The notes beneath the pieces were generated by a model. That model had not been told where the DNA came from. It did no database searches and saw nothing but the letters and a program-made list of their open reading frames with translations. Shown piece by piece: positions 9,727-18,012 of a DNA stretch of 64,000 nucleotides. Source of the stretch: Spirochaetota bacterium (lineage in GTDB: Bacteria; Spirochaetota; GWE2-31-10; JAFGQB01); contig JAFGQB010000009.1 in the NCBI GenBank assembly GCA_016935915.1, forward strand, positions 1 to 64,000, in the 5' to 3' direction. Numbering within the stretch: the first letter of the stretch is position 1; each line of letters begins with the position of its first letter. Made by a program: the position numbers and the translations under genes.

Positions 9727-10248
9727 ATGAATGAAAAGATTGCTGACCGCCCCAAAACTTTTATTGAAAAGATACTTAAGACAAAGTTCATGAACTGGTC
9801 AATAAATTTATTGGAAAAAATGTTTAAAACAAAAATTACCACACTTATTGCAGAACTTTTTAAAACTGCCGCTGTAGGCGGTCTCGGTGTGGTGGTTAAT
9901 ATGTCATTGTTTTTTTTATTTACTGTTTTAAATGCTAAAATTTTTAATCTGACAGGCGCTGAAGAAAAAATATATTTAATTACATGTCAGGTGTTTATTC
10001 ATATAATTTTAATAACTATGAGCTTTTTTATGCAAAAATATTTTACCTTTAAAAAAGTGGACAATACAAAAGAACAACTGGTAAAATTTATTCTTCAGTC
10101 TATCTCATATTTTTTATTTGATACATTATTTACAATAGGGTTTAATGAATGGTTGAAAATCCCGAAAATGATTTCAAAGCTTATTTCTGTATTTATATTG
10201 TTTTTTTACAGCTTTTTAACTCAAAAGTTATGGATATTCAAAAGATAG
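9727..10248 (+). CDS. GtrA-like four-helix membrane protein
   Basis: A 173-residue protein with four transmembrane helices (about residues 50-75, 87-112, 120-145 and 147-168) and the family's MQKYFTFKK signature after helix 2. GtrA/GtcA proteins move or position polyprenyl-phosphate sugars across the cytoplasmic membrane for surface glycosylation. Its neighbourhood has two YfhO-like proteins, and in Firmicutes GtcA and YfhO act in one pathway, so a shared role is plausible. The polyprenyl-phosphate glycosyltransferase that should complete the set is not in this window. The N-terminal 45 residues are charged and longer than in short GtrA proteins. The ribosome site is CGGAG, 8 bases upstream. 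A methyltransferase follows 26 bases downstream. Confidence 0.8.
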   Translation: MNEKIADRPKTFIEKILKTKFMNWSINLLEKMFKTKITTLIAELFKTAAVGGLGVVVNMSLFFLFTVLNAKIFNLTGAEEKIYLITCQVFIHIILITMSFFMQKYFTFKKVDNTKEQLVKFILQSISYFLFDTLFTIGFNEWLKIPKMISKLISVFILFFYSFLTQKLWIFKR

Positions 10249-10274
10249 TTATATTATCAAATTAAGAGGAATAT

Positions 10275-10964
10275 ATGCAGAATAAGATCAGCCCTTCCAT
10301 CTGGACCATGTTGAAAACGCAATTTTCCAGACTGAAATACTGGAATATATTTATATTTATTAAAATGTCTATCTGGGAAATTTATTATTGGCTGATAAGC
10401 AGGCGCTCTCAAATAAAATATCTTTTTGCAATTGATGACTTGAACAATGAAGTAAAATCCGAAGATGAGACTTTATTCTACAGTCCGGCACCTTTTTTAT
10501 TTTTAAGGCAGTCATTTAATTTTATAAAAAAGGAAATAAAAGGTAAAATTTTTATTGACGCTGGCTGCGGTGCAGGGCGTGTGCTCTTACATGCAATGGA
10601 TTATCCTTTCAGTAAAATATACGGTGTTGATATGTCAAAATATTTAACCGATATAGCACAAGATAATGTAAACAAATACAGGAAGTGCAGAAAAAAACAG
10701 ATGCCTGAAGTTGAAGTCATACAAAGTGATATTTTGAAATTTAAAATCCCGGATGAACCTCTTGTCCTGTTTTTATTTGACCCTTTTAATGACGAAATAA
10801 CCGAAAAATTCATTGATAAACTTGTTAAAGAGAACAAAAAGGAAATTCATGTGATATATCTTTCGCCTCATAAAAAGGAAATGTTTAAAAGCAAAGGGTT
10901 TAAAACAATATGCAGCAAGGCAAATAAATACGGACGCGGATTTGTTGTAATGAATAAAAAGTAA
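10275..10964 (+). CDS. Class I SAM-dependent methyltransferase
   Basis: A 229-residue Rossmann-fold methyltransferase. Motif I is FIDAGCGAGR (about residues 93-102), the acidic end of strand 2 is YGVDMS near 117, and LFLFDPFNDE near 159 fits motif IV. The first 50 residues are hydrophobic and basic, suggesting a membrane-associated start. The ribosome site AGAGGA precedes the ATG. It lies 26 bases after the GtrA-like gene and is probably co-transcribed. The substrate (lipid, glycan or protein) cannot be read from sequence. Confidence 0.8.
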   Translation: MQNKISPSIWTMLKTQFSRLKYWNIFIFIKMSIWEIYYWLISRRSQIKYLFAIDDLNNEVKSEDETLFYSPAPFLFLRQSFNFIKKEIKGKIFIDAGCGAGRVLLHAMDYPFSKIYGVDMSKYLTDIAQDNVNKYRKCRKKQMPEVEVIQSDILKFKIPDEPLVLFLFDPFNDEITEKFIDKLVKENKKEIHVIYLSPHKKEMFKSKGFKTICSKANKYGRGFVVMNKK

Positions 10965-11025
10965 TTTAAAAATGGTGAACAAAAGCTTAATTTCTAATGA
11001 GTAATATCTTATAATGAACTAAAGT

Positions 11026-11619
11026 TTAAAACTTAATTGACAGACCTATTGCATCGGACAAAGGTTCAATCTTATAGCTTATTTCCATTTCATACATTTT
11101 TTTCTGTTTTTCTTTTTTAAGCTGTATAAGAGCGTAAACCATAAATACGATACCCGGTATTAAGATTGAACCTATTCCGCATAGGACATTACCGAATATC
11201 ATTAATAGTGCTGCCTGAGTTGAATAGTCATATCCGTATGTAAAGAATATTATTTTCCATAATACCACCCAGTTAATTACTACAAAGTTTGTGTCGTTAA
11301 GAAGATCAACTATGAAATACCATGCAAATAAATGTGATACACCAATGAGAGTACCGCCCAATAACAACGATGTTGTACCTGCTGATAATAGTCCTATACC
11401 TATTCTTAATAATATTGTATTTGGTCCGGGTTTTATCCTTGTTTTATCTTTAAGAGCAAATAAATTAATGTTTAAGTTATTATTATTAGATGAATAAGCT
11501 GAAATGCTGAAATTAATCTTGGTGCCATTGTCTGTAGGTTCATTTTTTTTTGGAATTTCATTTGAAAATAAAAAAAAAGAAATATTCAATAATACAAAAA
11601 CGTTAAGAATTTTAAGCAT
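11026..11619 (-). CDS. Exported two-helix membrane protein of unknown function
   Basis: A 197-residue protein not matched to a known family. It has a signal peptide (residues 1-19), a short polar region rich in Asn and Lys, and two strongly hydrophobic helices (near 70-95 and 140-170). A Lys/Glu-rich patch follows and the protein ends in a beta-like tail, AIGLSIKF. The same 'two helices plus short beta tail' end is seen in the CsgG-like protein at 32188 and the trypsin-PEGA protein at 50365. It starts 22 bases after the stop of the clostripain-like gene, so the two are one transcript and may act together in the envelope. Confidence 0.6.
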   Translation of the reverse strand: MLKILNVFVLLNISFFLFSNEIPKKNEPTDNGTKINFSISAYSSNNNNLNINLFALKDKTRIKPGPNTILLRIGIGLLSAGTTSLLLGGTLIGVSHLFAWYFIVDLLNDTNFVVINWVVLWKIIFFTYGYDYSTQAALLMIFGNVLCGIGSILIPGIVFMVYALIQLKKEKQKKMYEMEISYKIEPLSDAIGLSIKF

Positions 11620-11641
11620 CTGCCATCCTTGTTAATTGATT

Positions 11642-12910
11642 TTACGGTATATCAAGCCAGTCTATGAAACCTGCCCAGTTTGTGTCATTATTGAAAGCAT
11701 TATTTGGGTATTCAGTATCAATATTAGAAAGTAAAATTGATATGCCTTTTGCTTTTTCTATAAGAAATGGTCCGTGATATTCTTTAATTATTATTCCGCC
11801 ATTATCTATAAAATTTATGATATTATCTGCATGAGTTATTGCAGGATGTGTAGGATTACCCGCATCTATTAGTTTTTGTTTAACGTTTTTCATATAATAA
11901 TAAAGATCTGTATATCCAAAGGGATATCCTGTGGGATTAATTGATGATGGGAAGAACTCAATATCATCCCCTATATGGTCCGGCGTGGTATAATAAAAAC
12001 ATTCTTTATTTGTATTTTCTGTTAAAGTAAATAAGACAAATGAAGTTATATAAGATGAAAGTTCTGTCATTTTTGAAAGGTTAATTGCAGAAAGCGTTAT
12101 CTGAGATGATGATGAGTACTCTGATGCATAAGTAGTTACTATTTTTTTTGCAACTTTACTGATGCTTATAGAAGGGTCGTTATAAATTTCACTTATAAAA
12201 TCATATACTAAGCCAAAACCCGGCACATTATCCTCAGAGCCTACGAAATAATTGGCATAGTTTTTTGCCTGATGCATGATTTCTGCCATTCCCATTAAGC
12301 ATGCATCATATACTAATAAATCAAGCTTTCTGCCTATTTTAGCATTAAGATGCTGCAATATATCTACCTGTTCGCTGTCGCTTAATTCACTAGATCCATC
12401 AGATTCATCTCGCCCGACGGATTTTTGAATATAGGTATCGGAAGATATAATAGATTTATCAACTCCGGTTCCGTGATCCCAGAACACAAATATATAATGA
12501 TCAGCTCTATATCTATCAAGTGTGAAATCAATAAAGTCTTTTACAACTTGAGCATCTCCCATATCAATTTCTCCTGTGTCATATAGGAGTTTAGCTCCAC
12601 TGTATTTTATTAAATAATAACCGTGTCTGTTTCCTCCAACTATTGTAGGGATCTGATCCCATAAAACAACAATATTTATGTTTTCATCATTACACCAGAT
12701 TGGTATTTCGATTTCTATCATTTCATTTATATCATAAACAGAGTAGGGATTTAAATCATTATCTGAGCACATATAAATCATTATTGTCCATTTATCATCT
12801 GAAAAGCCTTTATAGTCAATAGCCTGTACCAATAATTCGTTTAAAGTTTCATCCAGGGAGCATGAAAAGAAAAGAGTTAAAAGTAAAATAAAAAAAATAA
12901 TTCGTTTCAT
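11642..12910 (-). CDS. Clostripain-family (C11) cysteine peptidase lipoprotein
   Basis: A 422-residue exported peptidase of the caspase-like clan CD. The N-terminus is a lipoprotein signal ending LTLFFSC (Cys17), a relaxed lipobox of spirochaetal type. The C11 fold then begins with KWTIMIYMCSDNDLNPY near 40. The catalytic His146 lies in FVFWDHGTG, and the catalytic Cys204 in VYDACLMGMAE, each at the end of a hydrophobic strand as the family requires. The family cleaves after basic residues and often self-activates. The cell target is unknown. The membrane protein at 11026 is the next gene in the same transcript. The ORF ends normally in a predicted strand/helix tail. Confidence 0.88.
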   Translation of the reverse strand: MKRIIFFILLLTLFFSCSLDETLNELLVQAIDYKGFSDDKWTIMIYMCSDNDLNPYSVYDINEMIEIEIPIWCNDENINIVVLWDQIPTIVGGNRHGYYLIKYSGAKLLYDTGEIDMGDAQVVKDFIDFTLDRYRADHYIFVFWDHGTGVDKSIISSDTYIQKSVGRDESDGSSELSDSEQVDILQHLNAKIGRKLDLLVYDACLMGMAEIMHQAKNYANYFVGSEDNVPGFGLVYDFISEIYNDPSISISKVAKKIVTTYASEYSSSSQITLSAINLSKMTELSSYITSFVLFTLTENTNKECFYYTTPDHIGDDIEFFPSSINPTGYPFGYTDLYYYMKNVKQKLIDAGNPTHPAITHADNIINFIDNGGIIIKEYHGPFLIEKAKGISILLSNIDTEYPNNAFNNDTNWAGFIDWLDIP

Positions 12911-13142
12911 AATAAGACTCTCTTAAAAATTTATTAATTTTTGCACTTTTTTTATAGTTATTATACATTATTAATTAATATAATACATTTTTGAAAAAAT
13001 TACTAGAAATTTTATAATTTTTTTATTACAATATAATTAAATTATAAAATTGTTTACAAAAACATAATAAATAATTAAAATATATTAAGACAATATGGAT
13101 AATTGTCATTATTAAAACATTATAAAATTGGACGGATCAATT

Positions 13143-13535
13143 ATGAGCAATAAATTAGGTATTGAAAGTATAACAGGTGATGAAATCAATATTTCAATAA
13201 CTGAAGCGGGAAGCGATGTTATTTTAAAATTTTTCGGCAGAATCGACCTTCAAAATCCTCATATTCTATTAACTCCTTTTTTTAATAATGTCCATGAAAA
13301 AGTAATAGAAAATAATATAAAAAATGTAAAATGCGATATCAGGGAACTTCATTTTATCAATTCCAGCGGAATTAAATGCCTGATATTATGGATATTAAAG
13401 ATACCTGCATTGTCAGTTAAAAACCAGTACAATATAACTTTTATAATAGATAATAATATAACCTGGCAGAAAAACAGTATTTCATTTTTAACGGCTTTAA
13501 TTCCTGATAAAATTTATATAAACGATAAAGCTTAA
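13143..13535 (+). CDS. STAS-domain protein (anti-sigma factor antagonist-like)
   Basis: About 130 residues forming a single STAS domain. The hallmark is INSSGIKCL with the candidate phosphorylatable serine within residues 73-76, after a predicted strand (KCDIRELHF). STAS proteins act in partner-switching cascades with HPK-type kinases and PP2C phosphatases. Neither partner is encoded here, so the target is unknown. I place the start at the ATG at 13143. An upstream in-frame TTG at 13128 is less likely. Fifty bases downstream lies an acyl-CoA ligase gene with its own ribosome site. The domain is somewhat divergent, and a role other than sigma-factor control, such as cytoskeletal or chemotaxis-linked, is possible. 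Confidence 0.75.
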   Translation: MSNKLGIESITGDEINISITEAGSDVILKFFGRIDLQNPHILLTPFFNNVHEKVIENNIKNVKCDIRELHFINSSGIKCLILWILKIPALSVKNQYNITFIIDNNITWQKNSISFLTALIPDKIYINDKA

Positions 13536-13585
13536 ATAAAAATAAAATATATTATTTTTATATTTATCAATAACAGAAGGTATTT

Positions 13586-15520
13586 ATGCATATTAAATTG
13601 CCTGAAAATTTAAAAACATTGATTGAAGTTTTAAAAAATACTGTTAAGGGATATCCTGATAAAATTTTTTTAAAGCATAAAATCGATAATATTTATTATT
13701 CAATAACATATCAGGAATTTTATAATAAGGTTGAAGCATTTACTGCTTCATTAATGCAGTTTGATGTAAAGAAAAATGAAAATATAGCGATAGTTTCTGA
13801 AAATATGCACAAATGGCTTATAGCGGATTATTCTGTGATGTCCCTGGGTGCAAAAGATGTGCCCAGGGGATCTGATTCCACAGCTCAGGAATTATTATAT
13901 ATTTTACGGCATGCCGATATCAGAATAAGCTTTGTCGAAGGTCCTGAACAGGCTGATAAATTGCTGTCGATCATAAAAGATCTTCCAAAATTAAAGATTT
14001 TTATCATGTTCAGCGGTAATATGAAAGATATAAAAACCAGGATTCCTGAAGGATTAAAAATATATTTTTTTGATGATCTTTTAAAAAAAGGTTTTGAGCT
14101 TGTTGAAAAATATAGATCACAGATAGAAAAACTGCAAAATGAGGTAAAAGAAGATGATGTAGTTACAATAATTTATACCTCAGGTACAACAGGTACTCCA
14201 AAAGGAGTAATGCTTACTCATAAGAATATTATGCATAATATCAGGGTATTACCTGAAATAATTCACATATACAGTCAGGAGCGCTGGCTATCTATCCTGC
14301 CGGTATGGCATGTTTTTGAAAGAACCATAGAATATATAATAATTTCAACATTCGGTTTGATGTGCTATTCGAAACCTACAGCAAAGCATCTTTTACCTGA
14401 TTTTGCAGAGATAAAACCTACTTTTATGGTAGCTGTACCGAGAGTCTATGAAGCATTATATCAGGGTATTGTAAGTAAGGTAAAAAACGGTCCCAAAATC
14501 AAACAGATTCTATTTAATTTTTTTATCAAAATTGGTACAATATATAAAAAATGCTTTAAAATTTTAGCTGGTCTGGAACCTCTTTTTGAAAGGGAAAATA
14601 TTTTTAAAATGATATATAAAAAAACCTACTCGTTGTTAGGGGTGATTTTTTTAATGTCTTTATATATGCTTGGGGACATTCTGGTTTATAAAAAGATCAG
14701 AGAAAAAACAGGGGGCTGTTTAAGAGGACCGATATCCGGAGGAGGAGCCCTTCCGGAGTTCGTTGATAAATTTTTTTCTGCGATCAATCTTGAAATACTT
14801 GAAGGCTGGGGTTTGACAGAAACAGCACCTGTCATTGGTGTAAGAATATTCGAAAGACTCGTTCCTAAAACAGTCGGAGCTGCAGCTCCTGAAGTTCAGA
14901 TCAGAATATGTGGTGATAATGGAGTGATGCTACCCAACCAGCATGAAAAAGGGATAGTTTATATAAAGGGTCCGAATGTTATGAAAGGCTATTATAAAGA
15001 ACCAGAAAAGACAAAAGCGGTAATATCAGATGACGGATGGTTCAATACCGGGGATCTGGGAAGATTAACATTGAAAGGCGATCTTCAATTGACTGGAAGG
15101 GCAAAAGATACGATTGTTCTAACCGGCGGAGAAAATATAGAGCCCGGACCTATAGAAGATAAGCTTTTGGAACATCCTTTGATACATCAGGTAATGGTTG
15201 TGGGTCAGGATAAAAAGGTCATTGGAGCACTTATAGTCCCTCATGAAGAGAATTTAATTGAATTTGCACAGAAGCATTCTATTAATTTCAATACCCTTGA
15301 GGATATATGTAATGATACGACTGTTCTGGAAGAATATAGAAAGATATGCAAATCAAAAATTAATATGAAGAACGGATTTAAGGATTATGAAAGAATAGTA
15401 CCGATAGCATTGCTTAAAGATCCTTTTCAGGTTGGGGTTGAAATCACCCATTCATTAAAGTTAAAAAGAAATTTTATACTTGATAAATATATTTCAACGA
15501 TTGAAAAAATGTTCCGCTGA
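13586..15520 (+). CDS. Long-chain acyl-CoA synthetase (AMP-forming)
   Basis: A 644-residue ANL-superfamily ligase of the FadD15/long-chain type, which activates fatty acids with ATP and CoA at the inner face of the membrane. The P-loop-like A3 motif YTSGTTGTPKGVMLTH is at about 197-212. GWGLTETAP lies near 410, NTGDLG near 490, and the hinge/A10 region LTGRAKDTIVLTGGENIEP near 505. A hydrophobic insert around 345-365 (GVIFLMSLYMLGDILVY) is typical of the eukaryote-like branch. The GENIEP end, with Pro rather than the usual catalytic Lys directly following, is normal for this branch. AAGG precedes the ATG. It may supply or salvage acyl chains for phospholipids. Confidence 0.9.
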   Translation: MHIKLPENLKTLIEVLKNTVKGYPDKIFLKHKIDNIYYSITYQEFYNKVEAFTASLMQFDVKKNENIAIVSENMHKWLIADYSVMSLGAKDVPRGSDSTAQELLYILRHADIRISFVEGPEQADKLLSIIKDLPKLKIFIMFSGNMKDIKTRIPEGLKIYFFDDLLKKGFELVEKYRSQIEKLQNEVKEDDVVTIIYTSGTTGTPKGVMLTHKNIMHNIRVLPEIIHIYSQERWLSILPVWHVFERTIEYIIISTFGLMCYSKPTAKHLLPDFAEIKPTFMVAVPRVYEALYQGIVSKVKNGPKIKQILFNFFIKIGTIYKKCFKILAGLEPLFERENIFKMIYKKTYSLLGVIFLMSLYMLGDILVYKKIREKTGGCLRGPISGGGALPEFVDKFFSAINLEILEGWGLTETAPVIGVRIFERLVPKTVGAAAPEVQIRICGDNGVMLPNQHEKGIVYIKGPNVMKGYYKEPEKTKAVISDDGWFNTGDLGRLTLKGDLQLTGRAKDTIVLTGGENIEPGPIEDKLLEHPLIHQVMVVGQDKKVIGALIVPHEENLIEFAQKHSINFNTLEDICNDTTVLEEYRKICKSKINMKNGFKDYERIVPIALLKDPFQVGVEITHSLKLKRNFILDKYISTIEKMFR

Positions 15521-15584
15521 TTTTTATTAATTAATCAATTTTATCATCATCAGAATTAGGTTTATTAAAGGAGGTTAATTATCA

Positions 15585-16019
15585 ATGAGTAAAGAAGAAA
15601 TGGCTATTGATTATTTCAAAAATGGTTTTAACTGTGCGCAATCTGTTTTATCGGCATTTATGAAGGATTTTAATCTTGATGAGATTTCTGCATTAAAAAT
15701 AGCAGGCGGTTTTGGTGCAGGTATGGGGAGACTCATGGAAACCTGCGGTGCTGTAAGCGGAGCTTATATGGTTTTGGGATTAAAGTACGGTAAATATAAA
15801 AAAGAGGATAATGAATCAAAAGAAAAAACATATTCCATGGTAATGGAGTTTAATAGGAGTTTCAGGGAGAAATTTAAATCAACAAACTGCGGTGAGTTGT
15901 TGAATTGTGATTTAAAAACCGAAGAAGGCAGGAAATATTTTAATGATAATAACCTTAAGGAAGCTGTTTGTGAGAAATGTGTAGAAATGGCTGTGTCAAT
16001 AATAAAAAAGATGATATAA
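15585..16019 (+). CDS. C_GCAxxG_C_C family redox-type protein
   Basis: A 144-residue protein with the defining cysteine pattern of this family: Cys17 (FNCAQSVL), Cys54 (ETCGAVSGAYM), Cys102 and Cys108 (NCGELLNC), and Cys129 and Cys132 (CEKC). The glycine-rich GGFGAGMGR stretch precedes Cys54. Members are thought to be redox-active and are common in anaerobes, often beside oxidoreductases. No enzymatic reaction is established. The strong ribosome site AAAGGAGG is about 10 bases from the ATG. The lactonase-like gene begins 4 bases after the stop, so the two are translationally coupled. Confidence 0.85.
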   Translation: MSKEEMAIDYFKNGFNCAQSVLSAFMKDFNLDEISALKIAGGFGAGMGRLMETCGAVSGAYMVLGLKYGKYKKEDNESKEKTYSMVMEFNRSFREKFKSTNCGELLNCDLKTEEGRKYFNDNNLKEAVCEKCVEMAVSIIKKMI

Positions 16020-16023
16020 AAGC

Positions 16024-17034
16024 ATGAACAATAACAGATTTTTTTATGCTGCAAGTTCTGAAGGTAGTATATCATTATATTATTTCAATCCAAAAAATGG
16101 AGAATTAACATTCAAAGAAAAGATTATCACAGACTCAGAGCCCTCATTTTTATCGGGAACTCATGATGGAAAATATCTTTTTGTATCCTTGAGGGATGAT
16201 AATATCCATGATCTTACATCATATAAAATCGACAAAAAAAACGGCAGACTTGAAGCAGTCAACAGAATAACTTTAAAAGGGGAAAGACCAGTTTACATTA
16301 CTGTTGACAAAAGCGGCAAGTTTCTCTTTTATGCCTGTATTAAAGGCGGCATTTTTTCCGTAATAAGAATTAATAAAAACGGAATTTTGCAGGAAGAAAG
16401 TGAAATCCATAAGATATCAGATTTTGCTCATCAGATCAGGATTGATTTAAATAATAAATATGTTTACATACCATGTTTTAAAAGTGATGTAATAGGCATG
16501 TATGTTTTTGATGAAAAAAAAGGTACTTTATCCCCCAATAATCCTGAGTGCTTTTTATGTAAAAAAAACACCGGTCCCCGTCATCTTGACTTTCACCCAA
16601 ACGGCAAATGGCTATATATTTTAAATGAGTTGAGTAATACTGTTACTTTTTTTATGATTAATGATAACGGTACTTTAAAAGTAATGCAGAACATTTCGAG
16701 TTTACCTGCAGGTTTTAAAAATTTCAGCAAAACATCTGATATTCACATTGATCGATCAGCAAGATTCCTTTATGCTTCGAACAGAGGCCATGACAGCATT
16801 GCTGTTTATGGGATTGATCGGAAGAACGGTAATTTAGAGCTTATTGATATTAAAAGAACAATGGGGAATGAGCCCATGAATTTTATCATTGATCCTTCAG
16901 GTAATTATCTTATTGTCGGAAACAGATCATCAGATGAGATAAGGGTTTTTAAAATTGATAAAAAGAGCGGATTGTTAGGTAATTGCCTTCATGTTTACAC
17001 TCATCCTCTGCCTATTTGTCATTATTTTGTATAA
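16024..17034 (+). CDS. Lactonase-type seven-bladed beta-propeller protein
   Basis: A 336-residue protein of the YbhE/Pgl lactonase family, cytosolic, with no signal peptide. Repeats of the form 'Y.x...G.L' are visible, such as YYFNPKNGELTF, SYKIDKKNGRLEAV, YVFDEKKGTLSP, YGIDRKNGNLELI and FKIDKKSGLLGN. PRHLDFHPNGKWLYILNE and GNEPMNFIIDPSGNYLIVG are the conserved blade motifs. Family members hydrolyse 6-phosphogluconolactone, but many homologues are uncharacterised, so the substrate is uncertain. There is no clear ribosome site. The start lies 4 bases after the preceding stop, suggesting coupling. The palindrome array begins about 115 bases after its stop. Confidence 0.82.
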   Translation: MNNNRFFYAASSEGSISLYYFNPKNGELTFKEKIITDSEPSFLSGTHDGKYLFVSLRDDNIHDLTSYKIDKKNGRLEAVNRITLKGERPVYITVDKSGKFLFYACIKGGIFSVIRINKNGILQEESEIHKISDFAHQIRIDLNNKYVYIPCFKSDVIGMYVFDEKKGTLSPNNPECFLCKKNTGPRHLDFHPNGKWLYILNELSNTVTFFMINDNGTLKVMQNISSLPAGFKNFSKTSDIHIDRSARFLYASNRGHDSIAVYGIDRKNGNLELIDIKRTMGNEPMNFIIDPSGNYLIVGNRSSDEIRVFKIDKKSGLLGNCLHVYTHPLPICHYFV

Positions 17035-17061
17035 GATTTACGTTTATATTTCTTGTAGAAG

Positions 17062-17090
17062 TTGCTTTCTTTATATGTATGTATTATATA
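17062..17090 (+). promoter_or_regulatory. Candidate promoter upstream of the palindrome array
   Basis: TTGCTT at 17062-17067 and TATATA at 17085-17090 are 17 bases apart. Transcription would start near 17097, some 54 bases before the first palindrome. The hexamers are weak matches in AT-rich DNA, so this is a tentative call. Confidence 0.25.
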
Positions 17091-17150
17091 AAACTTGATC
17101 TATCAATAAGCTGTTAATTTGAGGAATTGATTGCTAACAGTTTAAAAACC

Positions 17151-17297
17151 TGACAACTGTCAGATACAAGACTTGATAGCAGTCAGGCAAAAAACTGACA
17201 ACTGTCAGATATAAGACTTGATAGTTGTCATGTAAAAATCTTACAACTATCAGATGGAGGAGATGATAGCTGTCATGTAAAAACTTGACAATTGTCA
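17151..17297. repeat. Regular array of seven 12-bp palindromes (45-bp tandem unit)
   Basis: Seven copies of a palindrome of the form TGACAACTGTCA or TGATAGYTGTCA start at 17151, 17174, 17196, 17219, 17241, 17264 and 17286, so the steps alternate 23, 22, 23, 22, 23, 22. The spacers alternate between GATAYAAGACT-like (11 bases) and TGTAAAAAYC-like (about 10 bases), giving a 45-bp unit repeated a little over three times. Neighbouring boxes are also complementary. In the middle unit all 12 positions of 17196-17207 can pair with 17219-17230 (one G-U), forming an RNA hairpin with an 11-base loop. The array lies between the convergent lactonase and rsmD genes. I see nothing else in 17035-17457 apart from AT-rich spacer. 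Confidence 0.85.
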
Positions 17298-17457
17298 TCA
17301 AATTTTACATCGTTGGTAGATGTGTTTACTCATTTTTTGTAAATAATAAATACCTAAATATTGGGAAAAATAATTGAGAATAATTTGAATTTAAAAATTA
17401 TTTAATAGAAATAAAGAATCACGGTCTTCGGACAAATAAAAAGCATTATTAAATTCA

Positions 17458-18012
17458 TCAATCATATCTGTAAAACAACAGCATATTGATACCGTAGAGT
17501 CTCTTGTCATAGCAGGTCAGCCTGCCGATCTTATCTTCTAAAATGTCTTTTTTGTGCAAATGTATTACAATAAAACCATCAGGTGTGAGTAATTCGTTAT
17601 CGCTGATTAAATTTAGAAGCTTTTTCTTTTTATCCCAATTGAATGGAGGATCAAGCATAATAAAGTCATATTTCTTTTTGCAATATGCGCAAAATTTAAG
17701 CGCATCCTGAATAAAGAGGTTTGCATTCTTAAAACCTGCATTTGTCAGGTTTTTTATGATCGTATTTTTTTTATTCCAGTCATATTCTACCATATCCGCA
17801 TCTTCAAGTCCTCTTGAATATGCTTCAATAGCAATATTTCCTGAACCTGTAAAAAGGTCAAGCATTTTTAAATCAGAGCAGTCACCTATGATGCTGAACA
17901 AAGCTTCCTTCACCATTGAAGTCATGGGTCTTATAATGCCCGGGGGACATTCGATAAGTTTGTTTTTTATCCTGCCGGTTATGACTCTTGTTTGAATTTT
18001 TTTTTTCTTCAT
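17458..18012 (-). CDS. rsmD: 16S rRNA (guanine966-N2)-methyltransferase
   Basis: A 184-residue RsmD-family enzyme that methylates G966 of 16S rRNA in the assembling 30S subunit. The N-terminal IRPMTSMVKEALFSII (about residues 27-42) is the family's RNA-side signature. DLFTGSGNIAIEA (52-64) is the SAM-binding motif I, and MLDPPF (119-124) contains the catalytic DPPF. Length is normal. Its ATG overlaps the recG stop codon by 4 bases (ATGA), so the two are translationally coupled, a common recG-rsmD arrangement. Confidence 0.92.
   Translation of the reverse strand: MKKKKIQTRVITGRIKNKLIECPPGIIRPMTSMVKEALFSIIGDCSDLKMLDLFTGSGNIAIEAYSRGLEDADMVEYDWNKKNTIIKNLTNAGFKNANLFIQDALKFCAYCKKKYDFIMLDPPFNWDKKKKLLNLISDNELLTPDGFIVIHLHKKDILEDKIGRLTCYDKRLYGINMLLFYRYD

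Noticed and set aside
13128-13142. TTG start for the STAS protein
   Set aside because: The ATG at 13143 is in frame and better supported. The upstream TTG has no ribosome site.
17151-17297. A CRISPR array
   Set aside because: The boxes are only 12 bp, the intervening segments are 10-11 bp and repeat themselves, and no cas gene is present.
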